Shown piece after piece: positions 9,556 through 18,831 of a stretch of 64,000 bases of DNA. Location of the stretch: the NCBI RefSeq assembly GCF_000621745.1, contig NZ_KK211336.1, positions 208,876 to 272,875 on the forward strand. The letters are read 5' to 3'. The first letter of the stretch is position 1, and every line of letters starts with the position of its first letter. The DNA comes from Clostridium beijerinckii HUN142. Lineage in GTDB: Bacteria; Bacillota; Clostridia; Clostridiales; Clostridiaceae. Made by a program: the position numbers and the translations under genes. The notes under the pieces were generated by a model. It made no database searches. It was not told where the DNA came from and worked only from the letters and a program-made list of their open reading frames with translations.

Positions 9556-10578
9556 CTATAATACATTAATAGGGTGTAAATCCTTAATAATTATTGATTT
9601 ATTCATTGCGAGTACGTTTGTCAGTAAAGTTTTCTTCAACTCAACTTTATCAAGTGATTTATTTAGTTCAAGAAATCTATGCCAAAATAAATAATTATCC
9701 ATATATTTAGTTGATACACCATTAAAGTGAAGATTAATCCACTTTCCAAGCCTTTTATGATATTCATTAACATGTTGCATATGATATAATTTTTCGATTA
9801 CATATTGTTTTTTAGAAGCATTTACTTGCTTATGCTCTAAACCCTTCATTTTTGCAAATGATAAATAATTCTTTGCCGAGTCACTTATTAATAAAGCATT
9901 AGGGGCAATATAATTGCCTATGACATTATCTATTTGTGTAGCAGTAATACGCCCCATACCAGCATTTCTACTAATTATGTGACCATTTCTATCCATAGCA
10001 ACTAAAATACAAACCTGTTCATGGCTTATGCCTCTAAATTTAGATTTACCACCTCTTTTGTTGGGTTTGCGAGTTTTACATTGGTTTTTCCCTTTAAATG
10101 GCTCTATGAAGAAGGTTTCATCTGACTCAATGATACCAGACAATTGTTCTATATCCATTGAACGTAAAGAATTAAGCACTTTATGTCTCCAATAAAAGGC
10201 TGTTGAAATACTTATATTAAGAGCCTTTGCGATTTTGGGTAGAGTTGTTCCCTCTGATATAAATTGAAAATATTTAGCCCATTTTTGAGGATAATGTGTT
10301 CCTGCCATTGGACTACAAGATACATCATTAAAGGTTTTGCCACAATCTTTACATTTATAACGTTGTCGGCTACGATATTTTCCATGACCAATAATATGTT
10401 CACTATTACAATGAGGACAAAACGTACCCTTTGAAAAACGTGTTTCTCTAATGGTTTCTATATAATCATTAACTCTATCAGAACTGTTCTTAACAAGAGG
10501 ATATATCAAGTTGAAAAACATATTTTGAACCACTGGTGATAACTTTTGAAATTCATCAAATAAGATATTTATATCCAT
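9556..10578 (-). CDS. IS1595-family (ISXO2-like) transposase
   Basis: The 340-residue protein has an N-terminal zinc ribbon (FCPHCNSE ... CKDCGK, about 53-80), a helix-turn-helix region, and an ISXO2-like DDE/N catalytic domain with ESDETFF near 150, LISDSAKNY near 232 and VNEYHKRLGKW near 268. The family moves IS1595-type insertion sequences. The gene is full length and shows no frameshift, so it could be active. I could not define terminal inverted repeats or a target duplication by eye. Directly upstream on the same strand lies a broken DUF4440-like gene that seems to be cut by this insertion. Confidence 0.9.
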   Translation of the reverse strand: MDINILFDEFQKLSPVVQNMFFNLIYPLVKNSSDRVNDYIETIRETRFSKGTFCPHCNSEHIIGHGKYRSRQRYKCKDCGKTFNDVSCSPMAGTHYPQKWAKYFQFISEGTTLPKIAKALNISISTAFYWRHKVLNSLRSMDIEQLSGIIESDETFFIEPFKGKNQCKTRKPNKRGGKSKFRGISHEQVCILVAMDRNGHIISRNAGMGRITATQIDNVIGNYIAPNALLISDSAKNYLSFAKMKGLEHKQVNASKKQYVIEKLYHMQHVNEYHKRLGKWINLHFNGVSTKYMDNYLFWHRFLELNKSLDKVELKKTLLTNVLAMNKSIIIKDLHPINVL

Positions 10579-10725
10579 GAATGATATTCACTTCCAGAGC
10601 TGGTAAACTCAATAAAGTCATCTGACAGCATATCATTTATTTTATCTTCTGACTTTCTAACTTCTGATTTTAATAACTCATGTTCTAATTGTAATAGGTG
10701 ATCTTTAATACTATTCGTGCATTCA
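10579..10725 (-). pseudogene. DUF4440-like protein, 5' fragment
   Basis: The minus strand reads DHLLQLEHELLKSE, then SDDFIEFTSSGSEYHS, and then runs into the transposase start region. Such an N-terminus (a leading helix, then a DDFIEFGSSG-type turn) is typical of DUF4440/SnoaL-like small proteins. The C-terminal two thirds are missing and I find no in-frame ATG, so this is a remnant cut by the insertion sequence. Confidence 0.5.
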
Positions 10726-10776
10726 CCTCATCTTATGATATATATTTCAATATCAATCTTTCTATCAATAATGTTA

Positions 10777-10878
10777 TTAATAATGAGTATTTAAATAATT
10801 TGCTATTTCTTCAATAAGTTCATTTCTATCTAAATCCAAAGCCATGATTGAGCAGCCATCCATATGATCGCAAGAGAT
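10777..10878 (-). pseudogene. C-terminal gene fragment, unknown family
   Basis: The minus strand reads SCDHMDGCSIMALDLDRNEL and continues to a stop at 10777. It looks like coding sequence but has no start or upstream part. Together with the DUF4440 fragment it shows that the 10579-11289 stretch is mostly decayed genes. Confidence 0.35.
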
Positions 10879-11096
10879 ATTGATTTTTAGTAATAGGAAT
10901 TAAATTATGAAGAGGATTAAGACAAGTTTAGAATACATTTTTGTAAGTTCATAAGTATTGAAAAAGTAAACTATGATTTTTAGTTGTAATAATTTTAAAA
11001 AATAGGTTTACAATTTGAACTTAAAAATACTTAGAGTGTATATAAAGTAAAAATTTTCATGTTAAATTTTATATTCCAGATGAATTTAGTTAAACT

Positions 11097-11127
11097 TACC
11101 CCCACAAGGGGCACAATGTAGCCACAA
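11097..11127 (+). repeat. Inverted repeat, left copy
   Basis: TACCCCCACAAGGGGCACAA and the following TGTAGCCACA match the reverse complement of 14614-14644. The core CAAGGGGCACAATGT is identical in both. Confidence 0.65.
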
Positions 11128-11289
11128 GGTGAAAATGTCTGAGGATATATGTTATTAGCTGGTACTCCTCAGAAGTGATTGGAGTATTAGAATGGCTATA
11201 TATCAGATGGATGTACATCCATGAGATTGATGCCCTCATGGAAAGATTAAAAAGGTTTAAAGTATTTCTTTTAAAGGAGAGTGAGAAAC

Positions 11290-12511
11290 ATGTCAGATAT
11301 TAAATGGATTAAGTTATCTACTAACATGCATGATGATGAAAAGATGAAATTAGTAGATGCAATGCCAGAGAGATACTATTCATTATTTATGGATAAGATT
11401 ACTTATACAAGCTGGCAAAACTAATGATAATGGACTTATATATCTAAATGAGAATATCCCATATACTGATGAAATGTTGTCTACAATATTCTCAAGGCCT
11501 CTAGCTTCTATTAGACTTGCACTTAAAGTATTATCAGATTTTCAAATGATTGAAATAGCTGAAAATAACGTAATTAGAATAGTGAATTGGGAGAAACACC
11601 AAAATGTTGAGGGAATGGACAGAGTTAGAGAGCAAAATAGAAAAAGAGTTCAAAACCATAGAGAAAAGAAAAAACAACTTGAAGCTGTAGTTAATGAAAG
11701 TGAAGAAACTAGTGTTGAAATTGAAGAACATAGCTTTGCTGAAATTGAAAAATATAGTATTGAAGTTACAAATGATATTTGTGATACTTCAAAAAAATCT
11801 TGTAGCGTTACAGATGATAAAAATAACGTTACTGTAACGGTGCAGAATAAGAGAGAGAATAAGAACAAGATTAAGAATGAGAATAATAAAGATAGAGAGA
11901 TAAAGAAAGAAGAGAATACAGGTTATGATGCAAATGAAACTCCTACTTCTAATGCAGCGTACGTAAGTGATTTGCACAACAGACAAGCTTTTAGATCTCT
12001 GGTTAAGGAAACTTATATTCCTAATGCCATGGCAGTAAGTGATCCACATGAAACCACAGATTTTAGTTCTCTGCTTAAATCAGAATCAGCAAAGTCTTCT
12101 ATCTCTCAATCTAAAGACTCAATTGCTGAGCAGGATAATAATTTAGAGGACATAAACTCTAAATCCATTGAACTTGCTAAGTATTGTGAACTAATAGCTG
12201 GAATACCTAATGTTCTTAATTTAGGCGCACTTAGGTTAGCTATAGGAATGCATGGTCAAGAATATGTAAAGATGGCTATAGATATAGCATTAAAAGCCAA
12301 TAAACCTAATATGACCTACATTGATGGCATACTGAAAAATTGGAGAAGAGAAGAATATCCAGATGACAAGGAGGTAAACAAAAATGTCAATAGGAGCTAT
12401 GGAAAGAATAGCAACTCAGATAAAAACAAATTTGCAGGATTCAAACCAAAGGAAACACGACGAAGCCTTACAGATGAGCAACGAAAGAAAGCTCTAGAAA
12501 ACCTCATATAA
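11290..12511 (+). pseudogene. Phage replisome organizer, frameshifted
   Basis: The first part (ATG 11290, behind AAAGGAGA) encodes MSDIKWIKLSTNM...DAMPER, the typical start of phage replisome organizer N-terminal domains. The frame then breaks at a GA tract (11367-11373) and stops after SWQN. The next frame carries on exactly with DTIHYLWIRLLIQAGK and runs to 12511, including the DnaD-like C-terminal part and a charged linker. Restoring one GA unit would join both parts into about 406 residues. The family recruits helicase for phage replication. It could be a true pseudogene, a slippage site or a sequencing error. Confidence 0.85.
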
Positions 12512-12683
12512 GTGTGAGAAGTATTGAAATACTTCTTAGAAGAAAAGACAAGAGTAATTCAAGGCAAGAAATCATCTCAATATATTGTGGTTATGATGGC
12601 TTAGTAAATATATAAAATTTGAGATATACAAGAAATGATTTAATCATATAAAAGAAAATAATTTTGTATAGGGGAATGTAAAA

Positions 12684-12926
12684 ATGAGAGCATCAGGAAT
12701 AGTGAGAAAGCTTGATCCACTTGGAAGGATTGTAATACCAAAAGAAATAAGAAAGGTACTTGGAATTAATGATGGAGATTCTATGGAAATAATTAAAGTT
12801 GATAATGAGGTAGTTGTTAGGAAATATAGTAAAGGCTGCATATTTTGTGGAAATGATAAAGGGGTTTTTAACTTTAAAGATATACTGATTTGTAACGAGT
12901 GTAGGGAGGCATTAAAGGGAAATTAA
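12684..12926 (+). CDS. AbrB/SpoVT-family regulator with zinc finger tail
   Basis: The 80-residue protein begins with a classic swapped-hairpin AbrB domain (VRKLDPLGRIVIPKEIRKVL, residues 7-26) and ends with two CxxC pairs (CIFCG at about 52, CNEC near 72), which form a probable zinc ribbon. This layout is common in clostridial transition-state regulators. It likely binds DNA as a dimer or tetramer. It sits between the broken phage replication gene and a cell-wall gene, inside the inverted-repeat-flanked segment. Its targets cannot be told from the sequence. Confidence 0.9.
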   Translation: MRASGIVRKLDPLGRIVIPKEIRKVLGINDGDSMEIIKVDNEVVVRKYSKGCIFCGNDKGVFNFKDILICNECREALKGN

Positions 12927-13116
12927 TTGAGAAAATTTAAGATGAGTTGATTAAGCTAAGCCATTAAATTTAAATTTTGAATATGTAAAGTTGACTTAGT
13001 AATAAATAAAAAAGATGGTCTTTGAAAATTTAATAATTCGATATTTACAGTTTATGCTATAATTGATTTATATTAGAAAAAGGCATGTGTTAAATAAAAT
13101 AAATCGGAGAAGTAAA

Positions 13117-14400
13117 ATGAAGAGATTAAAATTAAAAAAAGTAATATCTAGTTCATTATTAGTAATTTTAGTATTTGTATTAAATCCAATAGTTGTAAGT
13201 GCTGAATGGAAACAAGATTCTAATGGATGGTGGAATGCAGAAGGAAATTCATGGTCAGTAGGTTGGAAAGAGATTGATGGAAAGTGGTACTATTTTGGAC
13301 AAGATGGATATATGAAAATGGGATGGATACAGTATGAAGATAAGTGGTATTACTTAGGTGATGATGGTGCTATGCTTAAAAATACTACTATTAACGGTTA
13401 CAAATTAGATTCTGACGGAGTGTGGATTCAATCATCACAAAATGATTCATCAAATGTTGAGTCGAAAGATAAGAATGTAAGTTATGAAACCGAAGTAAGT
13501 AATAGAAAGCCAATTATCAAAGATGGAAACTATCTATATGAATCTGGTAATTTATCCAAAGTTAATATTGATGGAACAAATAAAACATACTTTGAGCAGG
13601 CATATGGAAGCATTATTGGCGTTTCTGATGGCTGGGTTTACTATGTTGATGGAAATACTGAACACCATGGCAGTAAAGGTATATACAAAATAAAGGATAA
13701 TGAGAAAGTTAAGTTAACAAGTGAGGATTATATTGTTGATGCTGTCTTTTATAAAGGATCAATATATTATGCATTAGGACCTGAAATGGTTGAAAATAAT
13801 GTGGTTAAGGGTGGATTATATAAAGTTGATATTGATGGAAAAAATAAAGTTCAACTTTCTGATCAGTTGGTTGAGAATATAAATATATATAAAGATTGCA
13901 TATATTACAGCGGTACAAGCTCTGTTACTACTGATAATACAGTTAGCAACGAGAATTCAGGTATATTTAAAATGAACACTGATGGCACAAGCAGAACAAA
14001 AATCAGTGATCATTATGCTTCATTCTTAAAATTAAGTGGTAATAATATTTATTTTAGCAGTTTTGATTATAACTACAAATTATATAAGATTAGTATTGAT
14101 GGGACAAATGAAAGAAAATTAAATGATGATATCAGCTGGGATATTCAAGTGGATGGAAATTGGGTATACTATAGTAATAATCCTTACGATGGGCATACTG
14201 ATATGATTCTACCACTTGATAAGATGAGAGGAAATATTTATAAAATTACTATTGATGGAATGAATAGAACTAAGATTAATAGTGAGGCAAGTAGGTTATC
14301 TGAAGTATTAGATGGGTGGATATATTATAATAATTGGTCCGATAATAAATCTTATAAAATGAAATTAGATGGTAGCAATAAATCAGTTGTGGAATATTAG
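13117..14400 (+). CDS. Secreted cell-wall-binding protein with DUF5050 repeats
   Basis: The start at 13117 is chosen because CGGAGAAG precedes it and because it gives a clean signal peptide (basic start, long hydrophobic core, cleavage near VVSA-E). Next come two choline-binding-type repeats rich in W, Y and G (GWKEIDGKWYYFGQDGYM and GWIQYEDKWYYLGDDGAM). The remaining 300 residues hold about six YKxxIDGTNxxK units, the DUF5050 pattern, which probably fold into a beta-propeller. The protein should be exported and held on the cell wall. The ligand is unknown. Confidence 0.88.
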   Translation: MKRLKLKKVISSSLLVILVFVLNPIVVSAEWKQDSNGWWNAEGNSWSVGWKEIDGKWYYFGQDGYMKMGWIQYEDKWYYLGDDGAMLKNTTINGYKLDSDGVWIQSSQNDSSNVESKDKNVSYETEVSNRKPIIKDGNYLYESGNLSKVNIDGTNKTYFEQAYGSIIGVSDGWVYYVDGNTEHHGSKGIYKIKDNEKVKLTSEDYIVDAVFYKGSIYYALGPEMVENNVVKGGLYKVDIDGKNKVQLSDQLVENINIYKDCIYYSGTSSVTTDNTVSNENSGIFKMNTDGTSRTKISDHYASFLKLSGNNIYFSSFDYNYKLYKISIDGTNERKLNDDISWDIQVDGNWVYYSNNPYDGHTDMILPLDKMRGNIYKITIDGMNRTKINSEASRLSEVLDGWIYYNNWSDNKSYKMKLDGSNKSVVEY

Positions 14401-14542
14401 TATTATTATAATAATTCCGCTAAATAATTGATTATGTTTTATTATAGTGTTGAAATACAGCCTAAAATATATACATGGAATTGTTTATTATAATACTCAA
14501 TATTCAAACAGTATAAATCACTAAAAATAAATAGTAAATTGT

Positions 14543-14585
14543 AAAATCGTATTATTCAAGAAATTGAATTTGCGATTTTTTTTAT
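14543..14585 (+). terminator. Terminator of the cell-wall protein gene
   Basis: AAAATCG (14543-14549) pairs with CGATTTT (14573-14579), supported by an inner TCAA/TTGA pair, and is followed by T residues. Confidence 0.7.
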
Positions 14586-14613
14586 TCTCAAAGAGATTAT
14601 ATTATTGGACAAC

Positions 14614-14644
14614 TGTGTGGACATTGTGCCCCTTGAGGGTATAA
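14614..14644 (+). repeat. Inverted repeat, right copy
   Basis: TGTGTGGACATTGTGCCCCT and the following TGAGGGTATAA is the inverted partner of 11097-11127. The two copies flank 3.5 kb without a transposase between them. Confidence 0.65.
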
Positions 14645-14809
14645 CCTATGAAAATAGTTATTTTATTTTTGAAAAAATATATGCTGCAATTCATAGTGAA
14701 TAATTATGGATTAAATAATTGTAAAATTTTTAAAATTTACAATGAAGAATTATTTGAAGAATTATTTTGGGAACATATATATAAAATCTATAAAAAGGGG
14801 ATAAACAAA

Positions 14810-15562
14810 ATGGAAGGGTTACGAATTTTTAAAGATGAAAGATTTGGAGAAATAAGAGGGTTAAAAATTAATAATAAAGATTATGCAGTTGGAATTGATA
14901 TAGCAAAAGCTTTGGGATACAAAAACCCAAGAGATGCAATTTTAAGGCATTGCAAGGGTGTCGTGAAACACGACATAGGGGTAGTTACTGGAAAGAGGAG
15001 AGATGGAACAGAGGTTATTCAAAATATAGAAATGAGTGTAATTCCTGAAGGGGATATTTACAGGTTAGCAGCCAAATCAGAATTACCTGTGGCAGAGAAA
15101 TTTGAAGCATGGATTTTTGATGAAGTATTACCTAGCATACGAAAAACAGGGATGTATGCTACAGATGAATTATTAGATAATCCTGACTTACTTATTGCTG
15201 CAGCGACTAAGTTAAAAGAAGAGAGAAAAGCAAGGCTAGAGGCTGAAAATAAAGTGAAATTATTAGAACCTAAAGGACAATTTTATGATGATGTCGCAGG
15301 ATCTAAAGATAGCATTGAAGTGGGACATGTTGCAAAGGTTCTTGCTATAAGAGGAATGGGAAGAAATAATTTATTCTCACTCTTAAGAGAAAAGAAAGTT
15401 TTGGATAAAAACAATATTCCTTATCAACAGTTTGTAGATTTAGGCTATTTTAGAGTATTGGAGCAGAAATACACAGTACCTAGTGGTGAAACAAAGATAA
15501 ACATTAAAACAATGGTATTTCAAAAGGGGATAGAGTTTATAAGGAGAAAAATTGGAGAGTAA
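14810..15562 (+). CDS. Phage antirepressor (BRO-N plus ANT domain)
   Basis: The 250-residue protein has a BRO-N domain (about 5-110; FGEIRGLKINNKDYAVGIDI, LGYKNPRDAI) and a C-terminal ANT/KilAC-type domain (about 130-250). Such proteins control the lysogenic switch in prophages. The start at 14810 follows AAAAGGGG; an ORF extension upstream has no ribosome site. It is intact, but no other phage structural genes are near, so it belongs to a prophage remnant. Its last 17 codons recur almost exactly at 20865-20921. Confidence 0.92.
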   Translation: MEGLRIFKDERFGEIRGLKINNKDYAVGIDIAKALGYKNPRDAILRHCKGVVKHDIGVVTGKRRDGTEVIQNIEMSVIPEGDIYRLAAKSELPVAEKFEAWIFDEVLPSIRKTGMYATDELLDNPDLLIAAATKLKEERKARLEAENKVKLLEPKGQFYDDVAGSKDSIEVGHVAKVLAIRGMGRNNLFSLLREKKVLDKNNIPYQQFVDLGYFRVLEQKYTVPSGETKINIKTMVFQKGIEFIRRKIGE

Positions 15563-15675
15563 TAAACCCCATTCTCCTTATTTTAGGATATGCAAATATA
15601 AGAGCTTGAATATTTACATATATTTAATATAAAGCACCATGAAATTTATTAATATAAATTATATTTTAAATTTTA

Positions 15676-15715
15676 AAAGCAGTAGTTAGGAAGCCTTTAA
15701 CTACTGCTTTTTATA
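15676..15715 (+). terminator. Terminator after the antirepressor
   Basis: A perfect 13-bp stem (AAAGCAGTAGTTA with TAACTACTGCTTT) is followed by TTTAT. Confidence 0.9.
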
Positions 15716-15791
15716 TTAAAAGATAAATATGAAAGGTGATAATAATTTTTTCTTATTCATGACAAAAAAATAATATGCATGGGAAAAAATG

Positions 15792-15817
15792 CAGAATATA
15801 TTAATTAATATATTCTG
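15792..15817. promoter_or_regulatory. 26-bp perfect palindrome upstream of glycosyltransferase
   Basis: The half site CAGAATATATTAA is followed at once by its reverse complement. It lies 140 bp upstream of the glycosyltransferase start. This could be an operator for a dimeric regulator or a simple AT-rich cruciform. Confidence 0.45.
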
Positions 15818-15957
15818 GTTAAAAAATCTAAACTTAGTACTGAAAAATTTACATTTAATGTGTGGATTTGGACGTTTAGAGAAAATGCTATTTAATTAAT
15901 ATGAGTATTATGAGAATATGTAATTGTAAATATAAAGAATGGAAGTGAAGTTGATTT

Positions 15958-17172
15958 ATGTCAAAAGTACTTTTTTTAAGTATACCTGCACATGGTCATA
16001 TAAATCCTACATTAGGATTAATAAATGAATTAGTAAAACAAGGAGAAGAAATTACATATTTCTGCTCAGAAGATTTTAAAGAAAAAATTGAAAAAACAGG
16101 TGCCAAATTTAAAAGTTATAGAGTGGAACTGAGCCTTTTTAAAAGAAAACATAAGACTTCTAATGATATGGGGCCAGATAAACTTCTTGATTATATAAAT
16201 GAAACGCTTAAATCAAGTGATAAAATTATAAAAGATATTTTAAATCAAATTGAAGGCGAAAAATTCGATTATATTATGTATACAGCCATGTTTCCTTTTG
16301 GAAGTATCATTGCTCAAATACTGAAAATACCTTCAGTTTCTTCCTTTGCAGTGTTTGCAACTCCTAAAGAATTAAGGTCGCAGCACAAAGAATTAATGAG
16401 TGAAAATTTAATAAAAAATCATCCAGTTATAGAGACTTATAAAAAAGTTTCAAGACAATTAAAAGCAGAATTTAATGTGGAAATGTCCCATAATATCTTT
16501 GATTTATTTTTTAATAAGGGTGATATAAATATTGCATATACTTCTAAATATTTTGTTGCACATCCAGAATATTATGATGATAGCTTTAAATTTATAGGGC
16601 CACCAATATATGATAGAAAAGAAAATTTAGATTTTCCTTTTGAAAAATTAGAAGGAAAGAAAGTTGTTTATATTTCACTAGGTACAGTGTTTAATAATAC
16701 AGACAGCAATCTCTATGATATATTCTTTAAAACATTTGGTAATACCGATGAAGTTGTTGTAATGGCAGCATACAATGTAGACCTATCTGAATTTGATATA
16801 CCTAATAACTTTATTGTAAGAAACTATGTTCCTCAATCAGAGGTTTTAAAGCATACTGATGTAGCAATAACTCATGCAGGAATGAACAGTACCAGTGACT
16901 TATTGTATAACAATGTGCCTTTTGTAGCAATACCTATAGGTGCGGATCAACCATATATGGCAAAAAGAGCTGAAGAGTTAGGTGCAACTATTTCTCTTGA
17001 TAAAGATAATATTACTCCAGAGATTTTAAGGGAATCTGTTGAGAAAGTTTTAACTGATCCAAGTTATCTTGAAAATATGAGAAAAATAAGTGATTCTTTT
17101 AAAGAATCTGGTGGTTATAAAAAAGCAGTTGAAGAAATTTTTAAATTAAAACGAGATAAGATAGATCAATAA
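15958..17172 (+). CDS. Macrolide-type glycosyltransferase (GT1, MGT family)
   Basis: The 404-residue protein is a cytoplasmic GT-B glycosyltransferase that moves a sugar from a UDP-sugar to a small hydrophobic acceptor such as a macrolide, flavonoid or lipid. It shows the N-terminal acceptor motif with catalytic-type His (PAHGHINPTLGL, 10-21) and the C-terminal donor motif (HAGMNSTSDLLYNNVP, then GADQPYMA). The length fits the YjiC/MGT group. It stands alone, with a terminator on each side and a 26-bp palindrome upstream. The natural substrate cannot be read from sequence. Confidence 0.92.
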   Translation: MSKVLFLSIPAHGHINPTLGLINELVKQGEEITYFCSEDFKEKIEKTGAKFKSYRVELSLFKRKHKTSNDMGPDKLLDYINETLKSSDKIIKDILNQIEGEKFDYIMYTAMFPFGSIIAQILKIPSVSSFAVFATPKELRSQHKELMSENLIKNHPVIETYKKVSRQLKAEFNVEMSHNIFDLFFNKGDINIAYTSKYFVAHPEYYDDSFKFIGPPIYDRKENLDFPFEKLEGKKVVYISLGTVFNNTDSNLYDIFFKTFGNTDEVVVMAAYNVDLSEFDIPNNFIVRNYVPQSEVLKHTDVAITHAGMNSTSDLLYNNVPFVAIPIGADQPYMAKRAEELGATISLDKDNITPEILRESVEKVLTDPSYLENMRKISDSFKESGGYKKAVEEIFKLKRDKIDQ

Positions 17173-17213
17173 GATTTGTTAATACTAATGCATGAAAAAA
17201 TAAAAGTTGCAAT

Positions 17214-17252
17214 AAAGGTAGATTAGGTAAAAATACTTAGTCTGCCTTTTAC
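17214..17252 (+). terminator. Terminator of the glycosyltransferase gene
   Basis: AAAGGTAGA pairs with TCTGCCTTT (one G-T pair) and is followed by T and A. Confidence 0.6.
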
Positions 17253-17431
17253 TATGTATGTGGAAAAATCTTTGGAGCAAAGGGTTTCCTTTTTAAGAAG
17301 AACTTGTAATACGGAATACTCAAGAAAGCTATGAACGTTCTTATTATTCATGTTTACTATGCAAGCAGAAAGTAGATTGATTATTATCGCAAATTCCAAG
17401 TTGTAGTTAAATTATTTCAAATATACCTAAT

Positions 17432-17602
17432 AAAGAAAATATTTAAGAGATTTGTAATGTAGCAGCATGATAAGTGCTGTTACATTTATTTTTTGCAGAA
17501 GTAGATAATTATTTTGTACATGAAAAAATTGTATTATAATGATATATATGGATCTATAGATAATAATAAGATTTTATTCTTATAACGTCTATAAAAGGAA
17601 GC
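17432..17602 (+). repeat. Promoter-bearing leader repeat, long copy 1
   Basis: This 170-bp segment matches 25672-25845 along most of its length, starting with AAAGAAAATATTTAAGAGAT. It contains an invariant TATAAT (17535-17540). Downstream of this the segment ATAAGA...TCTTAT lies nested in TATAGA...TCTATA. It precedes the LytTR gene. The 17173-17739 gap otherwise holds only a terminator. Confidence 0.7.
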
Positions 17603-17739
17603 GAGAGAGCTTCAAAAGATGTGTGTTAAATTAAAATGATAATTAATAAAATCAGTTGTATAAAAAAATGTGATTTGTGAGTAGATAAAATACTTTATTT
17701 TGTAAGCTAAAAAACAATTAAAATAAAAGTGGTGAAAAT

Positions 17740-18177
17740 ATGAAAATATCTATTGAGGAAATTGGAAGAGAATTTGAAGAAGAAATTATTGTTAAATGTC
17801 ATGAGGTTAATGATGATATTTTAAAATTAATAAGCAAATTAAAAACAGAAAAAGCTGTGGTTCTTGGTTATGATGGATGTAATATTCACAGGATTCGTAT
17901 TTCAGATGTGTATTATTTTGAGGCAGTAGACAACAAAGTATTTATCTACTGCAAAGACAAGGTGTTTGAGTCTAAGCAAAAGCTTTATGAATTGGAGGAA
18001 ATGTGTCAAGGAAAAAAGTTTTTCAGAGCATCCAAGTCGACTATTATAAACATGACAAAAGTATTATCAGTACGACCATCTTTAAGTGGCAGGTTTGAAT
18101 CAAAGCTGGATAATGGAGAAAAGGTAGTTATCTCTAGACAGTTTGTACCTATATTAAAAGAAAGGTTAGGTTTATAG
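17740..18177 (+). CDS. LytTR-family DNA-binding regulator
   Basis: The 145-residue protein has a short N-terminal segment and a LytTR DNA-binding domain (about 40-143; IRISDVYYFEAVDNKVFIYC, FFRASKSTIINMTKV). There is no receiver domain, so it is not a classical response regulator. It is followed after 13 bases by a DUF3021 membrane protein. Such LytTR-DUF3021 pairs are common in Firmicutes and are thought to sense membrane or envelope state, with the membrane protein controlling the regulator. Preceded by a dispersed promoter-type repeat. Confidence 0.92.
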   Translation: MKISIEEIGREFEEEIIVKCHEVNDDILKLISKLKTEKAVVLGYDGCNIHRIRISDVYYFEAVDNKVFIYCKDKVFESKQKLYELEEMCQGKKFFRASKSTIINMTKVLSVRPSLSGRFESKLDNGEKVVISRQFVPILKERLGL

Positions 18178-18190
18178 GAGGAAATAGCAT

Positions 18191-18640
18191 ATGGAATTAA
18201 TGGATTATATAAAAAAGTTAATAAGAAATTATTTTACTATATTTTCACTTATAGTAATATGTGTAACAGTATCAAGTCAGATTTTTTTACCAAATAAATC
18301 ATTAGAATTAAAAGATATATATATTTATATGATATGCTCATTAATCATTGATTTGCTGAGCCTAATATTATATTCCACAGAAAAATTATCAGAAAAGCAA
18401 ATGTGGATAAGGAGAATTATTCACTTTATTATACTCAATGGAGTGCTATTAATTTTTACTAATGTGATTGGATTTATGCATGATGCTTTAGATATAATTA
18501 TATTAGAAATTCAGATAATAGTGATATATGCTATATTTCAATTTTTAGTATGGATGTACGATAAGAAGGACGCTAATGAAATTAATGAAAAATTAAATAT
18601 AATGAGAGAAGAATTAGAGATTAAGAAGGAAGAAGAATAA
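18191..18640 (+). CDS. DUF3021 membrane protein
   Basis: The 149-residue protein has four predicted membrane helices (about 15-32, 44-62, 76-96, 102-122) and a charged C-terminal helix (NEINEKLNIMREELEIKKEE). Length, layout and position directly after a LytTR gene fit DUF3021. The ATG follows GGAGGAAATAGC within the intergenic 13 bases, so the two genes are cotranscribed. It probably inhibits or tunes the LytTR regulator. No enzyme motif is visible. Confidence 0.88.
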   Translation: MELMDYIKKLIRNYFTIFSLIVICVTVSSQIFLPNKSLELKDIYIYMICSLIIDLLSLILYSTEKLSEKQMWIRRIIHFIILNGVLLIFTNVIGFMHDALDIIILEIQIIVIYAIFQFLVWMYDKKDANEINEKLNIMREELEIKKEEE

Positions 18641-18831
18641 AATGTAATTTTCAGCTTACCTCTTCTATTTTACAACTTACATGTCGTTAGTTACAGGATA
18701 CTGCTTAAGCTATGTACATTTGGCTTAGTAAGTATTATTTTAGTTTTGTAGATGAAGTATGAAATTAAAGTATACTTTTAAGATTAAGGCTGGTTGTAAT
18801 TAAAAGAATAAATTGAAGAGGTGGAGGAAGA

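Noticed and set aside
12517-12536. Hairpin AGAAGTATT/AATACTTCT as a terminator
   Set aside because: The loop would be two bases and there is no T tail.
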